Source: Bacillota bacterium (GTDB lineage: Bacteria; Bacillota; UBA4882; UBA8346). Taken from it: a DNA stretch of 64,000 bases. Below, in pieces: positions 25,288 to 33,976 of the stretch. Positions within the stretch are counted from its first letter, which is position 1, and every line of letters starts with the position of its first letter. The notes below the pieces were generated by a model. The model saw only the letters and a list, made by a program, of their open reading frames with translations. It searched no databases and was not told the DNA's origin. Location of the stretch: the NCBI GenBank assembly GCA_023410535.1, contig JAEYPR010000010.1:186001-250000 (forward strand). Direction: 5' to 3'. Made by a program: the position numbers and the translations under genes.

Positions 25288-25434
25288 ATGAAAAAGTGTC
25301 CGGATTGCCGTAAAGAGGTTATCTATGGAAGGGAATATTGCCCTCATTGCAGTGGCGCGTTGTACGGACGGAGACATCTCCCGCTCTCCTGGCCCGGTCA
25401 ACTCGATGCATTTGTAAAAATAAGCGAAGAATGA
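25288..25434 (+). CDS. Small zinc-ribbon peptide (48 aa)
   Basis: ATG preceded by AAGGAGGATTCAAA, an ideal site. The 48-residue product has two CxxC pairs (CPDC at residues 4-7 and CPHC at about 18-21), making a zinc ribbon typical of rubredoxin-like or regulatory mini-proteins, then a short tail. A TATAAT-like -10 lies near 25220 and a strong terminator overlaps the stop, so it is a self-contained plus-strand gene in a minus-strand region. Function unknown. Confidence 0.75.
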   Translation: MKKCPDCRKEVIYGREYCPHCSGALYGRRHLPLSWPGQLDAFVKISEE

Positions 25435-25455
25435 ATATTCACTCTTCGCTTATTT
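25421..25455. terminator. Bidirectional terminator between convergent genes
   Basis: Arms AAGCGAAGA and TCTTCGCTT around a 12-base loop, followed by ATTTTTTT on the plus strand and, on the minus strand, ATTTTTA. It serves both the zinc-ribbon gene and the convergent protease gene. Confidence 0.88.
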
Positions 25456-25463
25456 TTTTCAAA

Positions 25464-26354
25464 TCAGGAATTGCCTTGAACCTCGCCAAACTGGCCGGTA
25501 TCTAACCATTCGTTTTTCAAGATCGTCCACCAGTCCTCAGCCAACCCTCGTAACACATATTCATAAGGCAACCAACCGTAGCCATCCATTCCCCAGTCGG
25601 TTCCCCAAGAGTTACGGATCAACAAAGCGCCGGTTGTCTGGGTACCGTTGGCATTACGATTGGGAATCTTCAGTTTGTTATCGTAACCCACCGCCATAAC
25701 CGCATGACCGCCTATTACCGATTCCCCCGCCAAAGGATATGGAATCTTCCCATCCTTTTCGGCTTGTTCAATTGAATGATACACCGTGAATCCGAAGATT
25801 ACCGGGACTCCCTGGGCCAGGTATTTCTTGAGCTGATTTAACAGTTCTTTTTTGGCGATCCCCGGCGGATCAATCCGGATATATTTTAACGCCCGAAAAC
25901 TTTGGGCAAACGAATAACAAAAAGCATTGGGTTCCACATCGAATTGTTCGATATTGTACGGCCAATATTCTTCCGGAGGCACTCCGAATAAAGCCAACGC
26001 CCCCAGAGTTGAACGGAGATAAGCTCCGGTATCGCCGGTTAAATGTAATAAATTGCGGGTCGTCTTATATAAAAAAAGTCGCGATGCATCCAAATACTTG
26101 CCAAACGCGCGCCGTTCGAAATATTCCACCAGTCCGACCCCGGCATTGGCGGTACAAGAGCCGAGTTCACCCTGGTTTTCAATGGGCGGGCACCAACTCC
26201 GAAGATCGACGGTCGCGGGCAACGACGCATCACTGGATTTTACCATGGCCAACTTCACCAATTGCGGAGCGACGCTGGCATGTTCGACGGTGTAATCGCG
26301 AAAATCCGGATAATCAGGCAACCACCCCATCTTTCTGGAAAATAAACGAGGCAT
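25464..26354 (-). CDS. Papain-like (C1 family) cysteine protease, no signal peptide
   Basis: 296 residues. Catalytic residues in family order are Q61 (ENQGELGSC), C67, H217 (IGGHAVMAVGYD) and N248 (IRNSWGTDWGMDGYGWLPY). There is no signal peptide and no long inhibitory prodomain, only about 45 residues (with PDYPDFRDYTV) before the catalytic domain, so it probably acts inside the cell or is exported by an unusual route. RBS AAAAGGAGGGG. Monocistronic between two terminators. Confidence 0.9.
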   Translation of the reverse strand: MPRLFSRKMGWLPDYPDFRDYTVEHASVAPQLVKLAMVKSSDASLPATVDLRSWCPPIENQGELGSCTANAGVGLVEYFERRAFGKYLDASRLFLYKTTRNLLHLTGDTGAYLRSTLGALALFGVPPEEYWPYNIEQFDVEPNAFCYSFAQSFRALKYIRIDPPGIAKKELLNQLKKYLAQGVPVIFGFTVYHSIEQAEKDGKIPYPLAGESVIGGHAVMAVGYDNKLKIPNRNANGTQTTGALLIRNSWGTDWGMDGYGWLPYEYVLRGLAEDWWTILKNEWLDTGQFGEVQGNS

Positions 26355-26387
26355 TTTTACCCCTCCTTTTATAAGCGTAAATAAACA

Positions 26388-26413
26388 AAAAAGCCCGTAA
26401 GATACGGACTTTT
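26388..26413 (-). terminator. Terminator of the pur operon
   Basis: AAAAGTCCGTA-tctt-ACGGGCTTTTTTG hairpin on the minus strand about 50 bases after purD, before the protease gene. Confidence 0.85.
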
Positions 26414-26461
26414 ACAATAACCTATGCCTACTTAAGCAGAATAGAACTCAAGTAAAGAGAT

Positions 26462-27730
26462 TTATTTACCCCGATTCAATTCGCGCCCGGCAATATCTTT
26501 CCGGTAGTAGATTCCCTCAAAAAATACCTGTTGCACAGCATGGTAAGCGCCAGCTACTGCCGCTTGGATAGTCTTGCCGAGATGAACAACATTTAACACC
26601 CGGCCTCCGGCAGTTACGATTTGACCATCTGGGTCGCTTTTGGTTCCGGCATGGAAAATCAACGAATCAGTGACTTCCTCCAAGCCGGTAATCCTTTTCC
26701 CAATTGGATACGCACCCGGATAGCCTAGCGAAGCCGCAACGACACAGACAGCTTGTTGAGCGGTTGCCCATTGAATCCGGTCAGGGTTCAATTTTCCTTC
26801 CGTAGCATCCCAAAAGATCCGGGCGAGATCCGATTGGAGCAACGGTAATACTACTTGCGTCTCGGGGTCGCCGAACCGGACATTGTATTCAATAATCTTC
26901 GGACCGTCTTTCGTAATCATTAGCCCAGCGAACAACGTCCCGACAAATGGCGTTCCCTCTTTTTTCATTGCGGCGATGGTTGGGTTAAGGATCTCCGTGA
27001 CAACCCCTTCAGCAATGGCTGGCGTATAAGCCGACGTTGGAGCATAGGTCCCCATACCGCCCGTATTGGGTCCGGTATCACCGTCGCCAATCCGTTTATG
27101 ATCCTGCGCCGGTAGCATCGGCACCGCAATATTGCCATCGCAAAACGCCAGGAGGGATACTTCTTCGCCATCCATATATTCTTCGATGACCACGGCTGCT
27201 CCGGATTCGCCGAAAACCCGATCCGTCATAATTTGATCGATTGCGTGCAACGCCGTTTCCATCTCAAAGGCAACAACAACCCCTTTTCCGGCTGCCAAAC
27301 CATCCGCTTTAACAACAATCGGGGTTTGCTGGGTTTTTAAGTAATTACGGGCCGCTTCGGGATCGGTAAAACTCTCATAACGCGCGGTAGGGATCCGATG
27401 TCGGCGGAGAAATTCTTTGAGATATACTTTGCTGGACTCCAACTGTGCGGCGGCTTGGCTTGGCCCGTAGATCCGCAAGCCTTTCTTTTGAAAGGTGTCT
27501 ACTACGCCCGCCGCCAGATAAGTTTCCGGACCAACCACCGTAAGATCGATTTGTTGAGCGAAAGCAAACTCCGCCATGGCTTCAATCGACTCCAACGGAA
27601 CATTTTCCGCAATCGCAGCAGTTCCACCGTTTCCCGGCGTACAATAGATCTTGGAAACCGATGGGCTTTGCGCTAATTTCCAAACGATGGCGTGTTCACG
27701 ACCGCCATTGCCAATCACCATAACCTTCAT
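26462..27730 (-). CDS. purD: Phosphoribosylamine-glycine ligase
   Basis: GAR synthetase, the second purine step (ATP-grasp). 422 residues from ATG 27730, which has GGGAGG eight bases upstream and gives the canonical MKVMVIGNGGREHA N-terminus; the frame open to 27904 is not used. ATP-grasp motifs VVKADGLAAGKGV and EYNVRFGDPETQ are present. Last gene of the pur operon, 65 bases after purC. Confidence 0.96.
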   Translation of the reverse strand: MKVMVIGNGGREHAIVWKLAQSPSVSKIYCTPGNGGTAAIAENVPLESIEAMAEFAFAQQIDLTVVGPETYLAAGVVDTFQKKGLRIYGPSQAAAQLESSKVYLKEFLRRHRIPTARYESFTDPEAARNYLKTQQTPIVVKADGLAAGKGVVVAFEMETALHAIDQIMTDRVFGESGAAVVIEEYMDGEEVSLLAFCDGNIAVPMLPAQDHKRIGDGDTGPNTGGMGTYAPTSAYTPAIAEGVVTEILNPTIAAMKKEGTPFVGTLFAGLMITKDGPKIIEYNVRFGDPETQVVLPLLQSDLARIFWDATEGKLNPDRIQWATAQQAVCVVAASLGYPGAYPIGKRITGLEEVTDSLIFHAGTKSDPDGQIVTAGGRVLNVVHLGKTIQAAVAGAYHAVQQVFFEGIYYRKDIAGRELNRGK

Positions 27731-27795
27731 TGCAATTCCTCCCGACATTGAAAGAAAAGTCGCTGATTGACAGCGACGATTTATTTTATAAGCTC

Positions 27796-28680
27796 TTAAA
27801 GTAAAGGTTTTCCAACGATCTGACGGTACGCTTCCAAGTATTTTTCGCGGGTCTTTTCGATGATCGTCTCCGGCAGTACCGGCGCCGGCGGCTGTTTGTT
27901 CCAATCCAAGGTTTCCAGGTAATCCCGGACATATTGTTTATCAAAACTCGGTTGGGGTTGACCGGCCTGATATTGTTCGAGTGGCCAGAAACGCGAGGAG
28001 TCCGGTGTGAAGATCTCGTCGACCACCGTTAAGACGCCGTCGACGAAAGCGAACTCAAACTTGGTGTCGGCAATGATAATTCCGCTGGCCTCGGCATGTT
28101 TGGCCGCAGTTCGATACAGATTAAGCGAATACTCTTTTAATTGATTGGCCAATTCCGCGCCGACTTTGGCGACCAATTCCTCATAAGTTAACGGTTGATC
28201 GTGTCCGGCGCTCTCTTTGGTAGTGGGAGTGAAGATCGGTTCCAGCAATTTACTGCTCTCAACCAATCCCGACGGCAGTTTGATTCCCGAAACCATGCCG
28301 GTCTTTTGGTAATCTTTGAGGCCGCTTCCGGCTAAATAACCCCGGACGACACACTCGATTGGGACAACTTCGCCCTTTTTCACCAACATTGAGCGTCCGC
28401 GTAATGTCTCCCGTTCGTCACCGGTTAATCCCGGGACTTCAGCAATATTGTCAGTAATCAAGTGGTTCGGGAAGCGGTCGGCGGTTTGATGAAACCAATA
28501 GACCGAAAGCCCGGTTAAAACCCGCCCTTTATCAGGAACCGGTTGATCAAACACCACATCAAACGCTGAAATTCGATCCGTGGCTACGATCAATAAGTAT
28601 TTATTCAAGTCATAGATATCGCGGACTTTCCCCCGGCCAATCATTGGGAAACTTTTAATTTGGGTCGTTGCAACCGACAT
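27796..28680 (-). CDS. purC: SAICAR synthetase
   Basis: Phosphoribosylaminoimidazole-succinocarboxamide synthase: CAIR plus aspartate to SAICAR. About 294 residues, the longer form seen in many bacteria and eukaryotes rather than the 240-residue Bacillus form. Motifs include GRGKVRDIYDL, ATDRISAFD, IECVVRGYLAGSG and DEIFTPDSSRFW. Of two adjacent ATGs the second (28680) has the better spacing from GGAGGT. Confidence 0.95.
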   Translation of the reverse strand: MSVATTQIKSFPMIGRGKVRDIYDLNKYLLIVATDRISAFDVVFDQPVPDKGRVLTGLSVYWFHQTADRFPNHLITDNIAEVPGLTGDERETLRGRSMLVKKGEVVPIECVVRGYLAGSGLKDYQKTGMVSGIKLPSGLVESSKLLEPIFTPTTKESAGHDQPLTYEELVAKVGAELANQLKEYSLNLYRTAAKHAEASGIIIADTKFEFAFVDGVLTVVDEIFTPDSSRFWPLEQYQAGQPQPSFDKQYVRDYLETLDWNKQPPAPVLPETIIEKTREKYLEAYRQIVGKPLL

Positions 28681-28753
28681 CATTCAACCTCCAGATTACA
28701 ATTTGCGGAAAATGTATATCGTACAGTAATTACCAAGGCATTGATGTTATTGA

Positions 28754-29188
28754 TTATTCACCGCCGGTTATCATACAGGTAATTGATGCTTCACTAGCGA
28801 GGACTCCATCAATATATGATTTCGCCTCAAACTTGCCGATCCGACCTTTAACGAATTTCTTTAATACCACTTCCATTCGCAATTGATCGCCAGGGATAGC
28901 CTGTTTTCGGAAACGAGCCCGATCAATGCTGGCAAAGAGCGGAATCCGCGTTTTATCTTCGATCAGATCCATCACCACAAACGCTGCGACTTGCGCCATT
29001 GCTTCCACTTGTAACGCACCGGAAAACATATGATTACCTTGAATAAATTCACAATGATAAAAATCATTGGCGGTAATGTTTTTAATCCCAACTGCATATT
29101 TCCCGGTTTCGCACTCAACGATTCGATCCACTAATAAAAATGGAAAACGATGGGGTATCAAATTTTTAATGGCGACTGAATCTAACAT
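28754..29188 (-). CDS. FabZ-like hot-dog protein lacking the canonical catalytic histidine
   Basis: 144 residues of the 3-hydroxyacyl-ACP dehydratase (FabZ) type: IPHRFPFLLVDRI at the N-terminus and VEAMAQ near 61-66, with catalytic-pair glutamate E62. The family's GHFPGxPVMPG loop, which carries the catalytic histidine, is replaced by CEFIQGNHMFSG, putting Glu (E47) where His is expected, with one extra residue. It sits between purH and purC (14-base gap to purH, good GAGGTG site) with no other fatty-acid gene near. It may be inactive, or act on another thioester. Confidence 0.8.
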   Translation of the reverse strand: MLDSVAIKNLIPHRFPFLLVDRIVECETGKYAVGIKNITANDFYHCEFIQGNHMFSGALQVEAMAQVAAFVVMDLIEDKTRIPLFASIDRARFRKQAIPGDQLRMEVVLKKFVKGRIGKFEAKSYIDGVLASEASITCMITGGE

Positions 29189-29202
29189 GCAGCACCTCGT
29201 GT

Positions 29203-30762
29203 TTAATGTTTAAAGTGACGAATCCCGGTAAATACCATCGCGATTCCAAACTGGTCCGCCATGACAATCGAGTCTTGGTCTTTGATCGAACCACCCGGCT
29301 GAATAATGGCGCTGATGCCGGCTTTGGCCGCCGCTTCGATGCTGTCGGGCATTGGGAAGAATGCATCCGACGCCAAACAGGCGCCTTGGGCTTTCTCTCC
29401 GGCTTGTTCCAGCGCAATTTTGGCCGCGCCGACGCGATTGGTTTGTCCCGGCCCGATCCCGATCGTGCCAAAATCCTTGGTCACTACGATCGCATTAGAT
29501 TTCACATGTTTCACCACTTTCCAACCGAATAGCAACTCGTCCAATTCGGCCGGAGTGGGTTGGCGTTTTGTAACAACTTTCAAATCGGGAATTTGTAATT
29601 GCGCAAGGTCTTGCTCTTGAACCAGCAAACCTCCGGCAACTTTTTTCAGATCAAGGCCGGGTTGGCGGGAAATCTGACCGAGTTCCTTCAGTTCGAGCAA
29701 CCGGAGATTTTTCTTCCTGGCCAGCAATTCAAAGGCCTCCACGGTGAAACTGGGACCAATCACAATCTCCAGGAAAAGTTCACTCATGGCTTCGGCCGAT
29801 TGTAGATTTACTTCGCGATTGAAAGCGACAATTCCTCCAAAGATGGAAACGGGGTCGCTTTGATAAGCTTTTTGGTACGCGGTAAAGGCGGTTTCGCCAA
29901 TGCCAATCCCGCAAGGATTGGCGTGTTTAATCGCCACCACCGCCGGTTCAGTGAATTCCTTGACGATTTCGATGGCGGCATTGGCGTCATTGATGTTATT
30001 AAATGAAAGTTCTTTGCCGTGCAGTTGTTTGGCTGACGCAATCGTTCCCGGAGGAGTGGGAACCTCAACATAAAATGAAGCTTTTTGATGGGGGTTTTCT
30101 CCGTAACGCAACCCTTGTTTCTTTTGATAGCTCAGTTGCAAAAGATCGGGGTAACCGTCTTCGGCCGGATTGTATTGGACGTTAAAATAATTGAAGATCA
30201 TGGAATCATAAAGCGCCGTGGTTCGGAAGACTTTCAGCGCACATTGCTTACGGAACTCTAAAGTTGTTTCGCCCTGATGCTCCTGCATTTCTTGGATTAA
30301 ACGCCGGTAATCCTCAGGTTCCACCACCACAGTGACATCATGGTGGTTTTTCGCAGCCGACCGTAACATGGAGGGACCGCCAATATCAATATTTTCAATG
30401 GCAGCTTCCAAAGTGACACCCGGTTTGGCAATGGTCGCGGCGAAAGGATATAAGTTGACAACCACCAAATCAATGGGTTTAATCTGTTGTTCGGCCAATT
30501 GAGCCTGATGTTCGCCGGAATCCCGAATCGCCAACAACCCGCCGTGAATCGCCGGGTGTAAGGTCTTCACCCGGCCGTCAAGGATCTCCGGGAAATTGGT
30601 TACCTCGGAGATATAGGTGACAGGCAACCCCGCATCTTGTAACGCCTTATAAGTCCCACCGGTCGAAATCATCTCGACCCCGGAAGCATTGAGGAATTTT
30701 GCCAATTCAATCAAACCGGCCTTGTCCGAAACACTCAGTAAAGCCCTTTGAATCTTTGCCAT
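29203..30762 (-). CDS. purH: Bifunctional AICAR formyltransferase/IMP cyclohydrolase
   Basis: Last two steps to IMP. 519 residues from ATG 30762 (AGGAGG upstream; MAKIQRALLSVSDKAG is the usual start). N-terminal IMP cyclohydrolase (MGS-like fold, about 1-195, STGGTYKALQDAG and VKTLHPAIHGGLL) and C-terminal transformylase (KHANPCG, ILKPGGS-like IIQPGGSIKDQD). 53-base gap after purN. Confidence 0.97.
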   Translation of the reverse strand: MAKIQRALLSVSDKAGLIELAKFLNASGVEMISTGGTYKALQDAGLPVTYISEVTNFPEILDGRVKTLHPAIHGGLLAIRDSGEHQAQLAEQQIKPIDLVVVNLYPFAATIAKPGVTLEAAIENIDIGGPSMLRSAAKNHHDVTVVVEPEDYRRLIQEMQEHQGETTLEFRKQCALKVFRTTALYDSMIFNYFNVQYNPAEDGYPDLLQLSYQKKQGLRYGENPHQKASFYVEVPTPPGTIASAKQLHGKELSFNNINDANAAIEIVKEFTEPAVVAIKHANPCGIGIGETAFTAYQKAYQSDPVSIFGGIVAFNREVNLQSAEAMSELFLEIVIGPSFTVEAFELLARKKNLRLLELKELGQISRQPGLDLKKVAGGLLVQEQDLAQLQIPDLKVVTKRQPTPAELDELLFGWKVVKHVKSNAIVVTKDFGTIGIGPGQTNRVGAAKIALEQAGEKAQGACLASDAFFPMPDSIEAAAKAGISAIIQPGGSIKDQDSIVMADQFGIAMVFTGIRHFKH

Positions 30763-30815
30763 GATCGTTCCTCCTATTGGTATCATTGATAAAACTTTAA
30801 TATGAAACACATCGG

Positions 30816-31439
30816 TTATGGCTTACGTTTCACCCGCAAACCGTCAATTTGCATGCCGCCGTTAAGCATCAGGGCCACCGCCTCGGGATAAATCCGGTGC
30901 TCCACTTGCAACACCCGGGCTGCCAAGGTATCCGCCGTGTCAGCGTCGGTCACTTCAACAATCCCCTGCGCCACGATGGGGCCAACATCCGGCTCGGCGG
31001 TAACGATATGAACCGTTGCCCCCGAATACTTCGCGCCGGATTGCAAAACCGCCTCATGGACATGATGACCGTACATTCCTTTGCCGCCGAACGCCGGCAA
31101 TAAAGAAGGATGAATATTTAAGACCCGATCTGTAAACGTCTCAAAGAACACCGGGTCGAGAATACGCAAAAATCCGGCCAAACAAACCAACCCGATGTTG
31201 AACTCTTGCAAAACGGCGAGGATCGCTCGAGTAAACTCGGTCACTGAATCATAGTCCTGATGATTGACGACCCGGGTCGGGATTCCGTGGCGCGCCGCCC
31301 GTTCCAGGGCATAAACACCGGGTTTATTGCTGATCACCACACCGATCCCGGCCGGGATCGCTCCGCGTTCACCGGCGTCAATCAATGCCTGAAGATTGGA
31401 CCCGCCCCCGGAGACCAAAACCCCGATCTGTTGTTTCAA
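30816..31439 (-). CDS. purN: Phosphoribosylglycinamide formyltransferase
   Basis: 10-formyl-THF dependent GAR transformylase. 207 residues with VLVSGGGSNLQALID, the catalytic Asn/His/Asp set (the last two in HPSLLPAFGGKGMYG and TVHIVTAEPDVGPI). TTG start at 31439 with GGGAGG five bases upstream. Confidence 0.96.
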   Translation of the reverse strand: MKQQIGVLVSGGGSNLQALIDAGERGAIPAGIGVVISNKPGVYALERAARHGIPTRVVNHQDYDSVTEFTRAILAVLQEFNIGLVCLAGFLRILDPVFFETFTDRVLNIHPSLLPAFGGKGMYGHHVHEAVLQSGAKYSGATVHIVTAEPDVGPIVAQGIVEVTDADTADTLAARVLQVEHRIYPEAVALMLNGGMQIDGLRVKRKP

Positions 31440-31462
31440 AGGAACCTCCCGAAACGGATAAT

Positions 31463-32488
31463 TTATGCGACCACAACCTGCCGGTCGCCGGCGTTAATCG
31501 TACCGATCCGGTAACTTTCCGGCACCGCCGCGTTGAATTCGGCTTCATGTTCAGGCGCGATGACGACGACCATCCCGATTCCCATGTTGAAGACCCGGTA
31601 GGTTTCGCTATCGGAAATCGCGCCTTCCTGCTGCAGGAACTCGAAGATCGGCAACACCGGCCAGCTCCCCTTGACAATCCGGACCGCACAACCGTCGGGG
31701 AGAATCCTCGGAATATTGTCGATAAAACCGCCGCCGGTAATGTGGGCCATTCCTTTGACCATTTTCCGGCCAATTAAGGGATACAACGGCTCAAAATATG
31801 AACGGTGCGGTGTAAGTAGCTCCAAACCGATCGGTTGACCGATTCCCGGCACAGTATCGGTCGGTTGTAAACCGAGCTTATCAAAACAGATCTTGCGGGC
31901 TAACGAATACCCGTTGGTGTGCAAGCCGGTGGACGGCAAACCCATTACAATATCGCCGACTGCGATATTGGAGCCGGTGATCAGCTCGTCCCGTTCGACG
32001 ACGCCGACAATAGTTCCCGCCACATCAAACTCCCCCGCCGCATAGATCCCTGGCATCTCGGCCGTCTCGCCGCCGATTAAAACGCAGCCGTTCTCGCGAC
32101 AACCTTGGGCCAAACCGCCGACCACCGCTTCTATCATCGCCGGTTCGACGACACCGGTCCCGATATAGTCCAGAAAAAACAACGGCCGGGCGCCTTGAAC
32201 CAAAATATCGTTCACACAGTGATTGACGAGATCATAACCGACTGTATCGTATTTTTGCAGGGAAAACGCAATTTTCAATTTCGTCCCGACCCCGTCGGTA
32301 CTGGAGACCAATACCGGGTTGCGATATTGGGCGGCCGGGAAAGCAAACAAACCGCCGAAACTGCCTAAATCACCGATGACTTGTGCGTTATGAGTGCTCC
32401 GCACCAAACCTTTGATCCGGCGGACCGCTTCGTTTCCGGCATCAATATTCACACCGGCTTCTTTGTAAAGATCTGAAATGATACTCAC
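31463..32488 (-). CDS. purM: Phosphoribosylformylglycinamidine cyclo-ligase
   Basis: AIR synthetase, closing the imidazole ring. 341 residues with YKEAGVNIDAGNEAV, STDGVGTKLKIA and GGETAEMPGIY. The apparent GTG start (32488) overlaps the purF stop as GTGA, and the only strong Shine-Dalgarno (GGAGG) ends just one base before it. Either initiation relies on coupling to purF termination or a later codon is used; nothing better was found. Confidence 0.95.
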   Translation of the reverse strand: MSIISDLYKEAGVNIDAGNEAVRRIKGLVRSTHNAQVIGDLGSFGGLFAFPAAQYRNPVLVSSTDGVGTKLKIAFSLQKYDTVGYDLVNHCVNDILVQGARPLFFLDYIGTGVVEPAMIEAVVGGLAQGCRENGCVLIGGETAEMPGIYAAGEFDVAGTIVGVVERDELITGSNIAVGDIVMGLPSTGLHTNGYSLARKICFDKLGLQPTDTVPGIGQPIGLELLTPHRSYFEPLYPLIGRKMVKGMAHITGGGFIDNIPRILPDGCAVRIVKGSWPVLPIFEFLQQEGAISDSETYRVFNMGIGMVVVIAPEHEAEFNAAVPESYRIGTINAGDRQVVVA

Positions 32489-33924
32489 TCCTCCAACAGA
32501 TATTTATCCCGGCATTCCTCTTGGGGAATGGAGATTGGATATTTACCATTGAAACATGCCACACACAATTGGTTTTGCGGCTCGACCGCCCGGTATAACG
32601 CTTCCAAAGTCAAGTAGTTCAGTGAATCGGCGCCAATAAAGCGGCGAATCTCTTCGACCGTATGCGACGAAGCGATCAGTTCTTTACGGACCGAGGTGTC
32701 AATTCCGTAATAACAAGGATGCATAATTGGCGGAGCACTGACGCACATATGAACTTCCCTGGCGCCGGCTTCCCGTAGTAGATTGATGATCTTACCGCTG
32801 GTGGTGCCGCGAACAATGGTGTCGTCGATGATGACCACCCGTTTTCCTTGCAAGACGCTTTCCACCGGATTTAACTTGATCCGGACGCCGCGGTCACGCA
32901 ACGCTTGATTGGGTTGGATAAAGGTTCTGCCAACATAAGTGTTTTTGATCAATCCGACATCATAAGGAATGCCCGATTGCTCCGAGAAACCGATAGCCGT
33001 CGAGATCCCGGTATCGGGAACGGGAATCACCACATCGGCCGCGGCGGTGAATAATTTTGCCAGCTCCCGGCCCATCGCTTTCCGCGCCATGTGGACATTT
33101 AAACCGTCAATATTACTGTCGGGACGGGCGAAATAAATATATTCAAAGATGCAAAGCGCTTTCTGATCCGCTTCCGGCAACTGGTAACTCCGGACGCCAT
33201 CCCGGTCGATCACAATCATCTCGCCCGGTAAGATATCCCGGATAAATCGCGCGCCAATACTAGTGAACGCGCAACTCTCCGAAGCCAATACATAGGCGTC
33301 GGCCAGTTTGCCGAGGCATAACGGACGGTTGCCGTGGGGATCCCGCAATCCGATCAAGGTATCTTTGGTCATGACCACCAGGCAAAACGATCCTTTCAGG
33401 TTTTCCGCCGCTTTCAAGATGGAGTCCGCCAGATTCTCCTGGCTATGGCGGGCAATCAGATTCATAATTACTTCGGTGTCGGTGGTGGTTTGAAAGACCG
33501 ACCCGTTATTCTCCAGCTTGATTCGTAAATCTTCGGTATTGACGAGGTTTCCGTTATGGGCTACAGCCAAAACTCCTTTGGAACAACGGCCCATCAACGG
33601 TTGGGCATTGGCCAACAAACTGGAACCGGTGGTGGAATAGCGAACATGACCGATTCCGATGCGACCGTGTAAATTCTCTAAGATATCGCGGTTAAACACA
33701 TTGGAGACCAGGCCCATATTTTTATGGGTGGCGATATGGGTACCGTCGGAAACCACAATACCCGCGCTCTCCTGTCCCCGGTGTTGCAAAGCGTATAGGC
33801 CAAGATAACAGAGGGTCGCCGCATCAAAGTCGCTGTCATTGCTGTAAACTCCAAACACTCCGCAAGCCTCTTCTTGATGATCTTCCCACAGAAAATCATC
33901 GAAATGTTCCGCCTGTTCAAACAC
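32485..33924 (-). CDS. purF: Amidophosphoribosyltransferase
   Basis: First committed purine step, PRPP plus glutamine to phosphoribosylamine. 479 residues. The glutaminase nucleophile is the cysteine in EEACGVFGVYS, about residue 21, so a roughly 20-residue propeptide would be cleaved as in Bacillus PurF. The PRPP motif VVIIDDTIVRGTT and the C-terminal cysteines (CVACFNGKYP) suggest the Fe-S type. The GTG at 33924 has GAGGAG nine bases upstream; the frame open to 34068 would overlap purB by about 90 bases. Confidence 0.93.
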   Translation of the reverse strand: MFEQAEHFDDFLWEDHQEEACGVFGVYSNDSDFDAATLCYLGLYALQHRGQESAGIVVSDGTHIATHKNMGLVSNVFNRDILENLHGRIGIGHVRYSTTGSSLLANAQPLMGRCSKGVLAVAHNGNLVNTEDLRIKLENNGSVFQTTTDTEVIMNLIARHSQENLADSILKAAENLKGSFCLVVMTKDTLIGLRDPHGNRPLCLGKLADAYVLASESCAFTSIGARFIRDILPGEMIVIDRDGVRSYQLPEADQKALCIFEYIYFARPDSNIDGLNVHMARKAMGRELAKLFTAAADVVIPVPDTGISTAIGFSEQSGIPYDVGLIKNTYVGRTFIQPNQALRDRGVRIKLNPVESVLQGKRVVIIDDTIVRGTTSGKIINLLREAGAREVHMCVSAPPIMHPCYYGIDTSVRKELIASSHTVEEIRRFIGADSLNYLTLEALYRAVEPQNQLCVACFNGKYPISIPQEECRDKYLLEE

Positions 33925-33976
33925 GGTCTTCAACTCCTCGTCTTTAGTCTTGGCTGCTAAAACAACTTCCGGACCT

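Noticed and set aside
27731..27904. 58-residue extension of PurD
   Set aside because: It overlaps purC and is unrelated to the family; ATG 27730 gives the canonical N-terminus with a strong RBS.
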